Shown here: piece by piece, positions 62,336 through 64,000 of the stretch
How positions within the stretch are numbered: the stretch's first letter is position 1
How the letters are laid out: every line of letters begins with the position of its first letter
Origin: Bacteroidales bacterium
GTDB lineage: Bacteria > Bacteroidota > Bacteroidia > Bacteroidales > P3
Reading direction: 5' to 3'
Length of the DNA: 64,000 bases
Assembly (NCBI GenBank): GCA_017962445.1
Contig: JAGCVI010000031.1
Coordinates: 62,001 to 126,000, forward strand
Notes under the pieces: model-generated
Told to the model about the DNA's origin: nothing
Database searches by the model: none
The model's input: the letters and a program-made list of their open reading frames with translations, nothing else
Program-made: the position numbers and the translations under genes

Positions 62336-64000
62336 TTATCTTATCAGTGTTACGGTTCCTTTCTTTGACAGCTGGTTTCGAGGTGCTGTCTGGTCGCGGT
62401 AGTGAATGATCCAGACATAGGTGCCTTGCGGACAGACGGAGCCTTTGTAGGTGCCGTCCCATTCATCGTACATATCTTCAGAGTGCCATACAAGGACGCC
62501 TCCACGGGTGTAGAGGTCTATGGAATAGTCTGTGATGCCGATGAAACGGACATAGAATGTATTGTTTGAGTTCTCGGTTGGGGTGAAGACGTTTGGAGCC
62601 CAGATAGTGGCTTTGCGGAATGGAACGACTACAACGGCGGAGTCATAGCATAGACCGTTCTGAGCGATGAGACGGACGACTACGGAGTCGTCTACGGCTG
62701 GGTCGGCAAAGTATGAGATTCGAGAGTTTGCACCGAGGTCGTTGCCATTGACATACCAGTGGTGGGTGAGTTCGTTGGTGGAACGGTTGATGGCTGAGAG
62801 GTGGAGTTGGTCGAGGGTGAGGAACTCAGGGGTGTATTCAATGTCAGCGTGAGGCTTGAGGAGCGGGGAAAGGTATACCGAATCGGTACTCGGGCATGTT
62901 GGCACGTCAGCGTAGTCTGCGAAGAGGCGGTAGAGTTCATGAGTCGTTGGACGTACCTGTATGGTGCGGTCGTATAAGTGACCAGTGAGGGCGGGATCTT
63001 CGGGGAAGGAACCCCACTGGAAATAGGGTGCGTCGGTCTGAGCGGTGAGTGTGAAGGTGCGTGAGTCGCAGTTAGTGTCGACGACGGCGATTACGGTTGG
63101 GTAAGGTAGGAGGATGTGGAGATTGAGGGTGACGACAGAGTCGCAGTGGTCGGTTGTAAAAAGGGAATCGACGTAGGATCCTGATTCAGTATATATATTG
63201 CCGCCAAAATGATACTCAATTCCTTTACATAGAGTATCGAAGATTTGTGTCGTTTTGCTTTGTGCAACTGTGAGGTTGAGGTTGACGAGGGAATCGCAGT
63301 TGTGGATGGTGTTGAGCGTGAACTGAGCGTCGTGGTTGGACTGCGTGTAAGTGATGCCGTCAATCCAAGTGAGGGAGTCGCAGGCAAAGAGTGAGTCGAC
63401 TACAGAGAGGGAGTGGTGGATTGTCAAGTTGAGATTGATGACACTGTCGCAGCCATGAACAGTGTGGAGTGTGAGTAGGGAATTATGATTGGACTGGGTG
63501 TAGGTGTTGCCGTCTATCCAGTTAATGGAGTCGCAAGAAACGACTGTGTCGGTAATGTCATAGACGGGGTGGACGGTTAGAGTGTGGACAGCTATGCTGT
63601 CGGTTCCGTCGGGGAGGGGAATGGTTTTATTAAGTGTGAATTGCGAATTCTGATTTGTGAACATTGAGGCGTCGAAGTTGAGACCGTCCCAAATGAGTGG
63701 CAGTTGGTTGTAGCAGATGGATGTGTCGGATTGGCTATGGGCGTTGGGGAGGAGTGTGAGAGAGTAGGTGATGACGCTGTCGCATGCAACAGTGTTGAGG
63801 ATGGTGATGACAGTGTCGATATGGGTTATTGTGAATTGAGAATCATGAATTGTGAAAATTGAGGTGTCGAATGTTACGCCTCCGAAGGTGTAGGGTAGTT
63901 GATTCTCGACAATTGTGTCGTGTTGAGTGGCGTAGGAAAGGGCGTTGACTTGTAGATGGAGGGTCTCGACGCTGTCACAGTTGTGGATGGTGGTGTAGTT
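62336..64000 (-). CDS. Large repeat-rich T9SS protein, N-terminus outside window
   Basis: The minus-strand frame is open from the stop at 62336 to the last base, so at least 554 residues are encoded and the start lies beyond the window. It contains repeats of about 52 residues with a CDS-[IL]-x-W-[IL]-[DN]-G-x-x-Y-TQSNH core and a CDS-x-x-x-LNLT close, including two near-identical ones at about 63240-63540 and more diverged ones up to 64000. The last 90 residues are a gliding-type C-terminal domain (type B T9SS sorting: IWAPNVFTPTENSNNTF, DYSIDLYTRGG, WDGTYKGSVCPQGTYVWII). Most likely a surface-exposed adhesin exported by the T9SS. Confidence 0.9.
   Translation of the reverse strand, partial: NYTTIHNCDSVETLHLQVNALSYATQHDTIVENQLPYTFGGVTFDTSIFTIHDSQFTITHIDTVITILNTVACDSVITYSLTLLPNAHSQSDTSICYNQLPLIWDGLNFDASMFTNQNSQFTLNKTIPLPDGTDSIAVHTLTVHPVYDITDTVVSCDSINWIDGNTYTQSNHNSLLTLHTVHGCDSVINLNLTIHHSLSVVDSLFACDSLTWIDGITYTQSNHDAQFTLNTIHNCDSLVNLNLTVAQSKTTQIFDTLCKGIEYHFGGNIYTESGSYVDSLFTTDHCDSVVTLNLHILLPYPTVIAVVDTNCDSRTFTLTAQTDAPYFQWGSFPEDPALTGHLYDRTIQVRPTTHELYRLFADYADVPTCPSTDSVYLSPLLKPHADIEYTPEFLTLDQLHLSAINRSTNELTHHWYVNGNDLGANSRISYFADPAVDDSVVVRLIAQNGLCYDSAVVVVPFRKATIWAPNVFTPTENSNNTFYVRFIGITDYSIDLYTRGGVLVWHSEDMYDEWDGTYKGSVCPQGTYVWIIHYRDQTAPRNQLSKKGTVTLIR

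Overview
The window looks like a chromosomal segment from a member of the Bacteroidota, most likely order Bacteroidales. Three things support this. Several genes are preceded by the Bacteroidota promoter (a -33 TTTG-like element, then about 19-21 nt to a TAnnTTTG -7 element) rather than by strong Shine-Dalgarno sites. Type IX secretion (T9SS) parts and cargo are present: a PorP/SprF protein, a PorE-like TPR/PD40/OmpA protein, a type A sorting domain and a gliding-type C-terminal domain. The gene content (GH92, PCMD-like protein, pepD, DUF3098, ftsX-uppP-truB order) fits a host-associated, probably gut or oral, lineage. Genus cannot be told from the sequence. I saw no rRNA, tRNA, CRISPR array, IS element or phage block.

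Layout. 1-5.5 kb (minus): a secreted unknown, then the tsaD-porP-porE-like operon. 5.5-15.2 kb (plus): tamB, a GT9 glycosyltransferase, a phosphodiester-glycosidase-like protein and an AddA/RecB-like helicase-nuclease. 15.2-22.9 kb (minus): a tightly packed run phoH-ispE-PCMD/T9SS protein-ROK kinase-GH92-two small cysteine-rich lipoproteins. 23-25.4 kb (minus): pepD and an EamA transporter. 25.8-28.6 kb (plus): gpsA, a 55-residue ferredoxin and a serS interrupted by an in-frame amber codon. 28.7-31.8 kb (minus): a secreted protein with a highly charged helical tail and a HerA-like ATPase. 32-36.3 kb (plus): dnaN, then ftsX-DUF3098-uppP-truB. 36.5-43.9 kb (plus): queA-rarA-acetyltransferase-ABC-F-TerB protein-ybaK-secreted duplicated protein. 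44-48.6 kb (minus): carbamate kinase, ornithine carbamoyltransferase, an AspT/YidE-type permease and a porin. 48.7-50.9 kb (minus): ECF sigma factor, putative anti-sigma factor and outer-membrane protein. 51.2-56.1 kb (plus): M48 protease with a barrel-like tail and two secreted unknowns. 56.2-64 kb: exported flavodoxin, AraC regulator, ferritin-like protein, a chimeric pseudogene scar, a second member of a secreted-unknown family, a chloramphenicol-acetyltransferase-like gene beside a remnant of fba, intact fba, a 29-residue membrane peptide and the 3' part of a large repeat-containing T9SS protein cut by the window end.

How the genes work together. Much of the window is core metabolism and envelope biology (threonylcarbamoyl-adenosine and queuosine tRNA modification, pseudouridylation, sliding clamp, cell division, lipid carrier recycling, outer-membrane assembly). 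The accessory parts that stand out are a citrulline/ornithine catabolic module carrying its own porin and permease and an 18-bp perfect palindrome in its leader, the serS amber codon at a glutamine position although TAG ends other genes here, a secreted protein family seen in two loci, and two genome scars (radical SAM/T9SS chimera; fba 3' remnant abutting the acetyltransferase gene).
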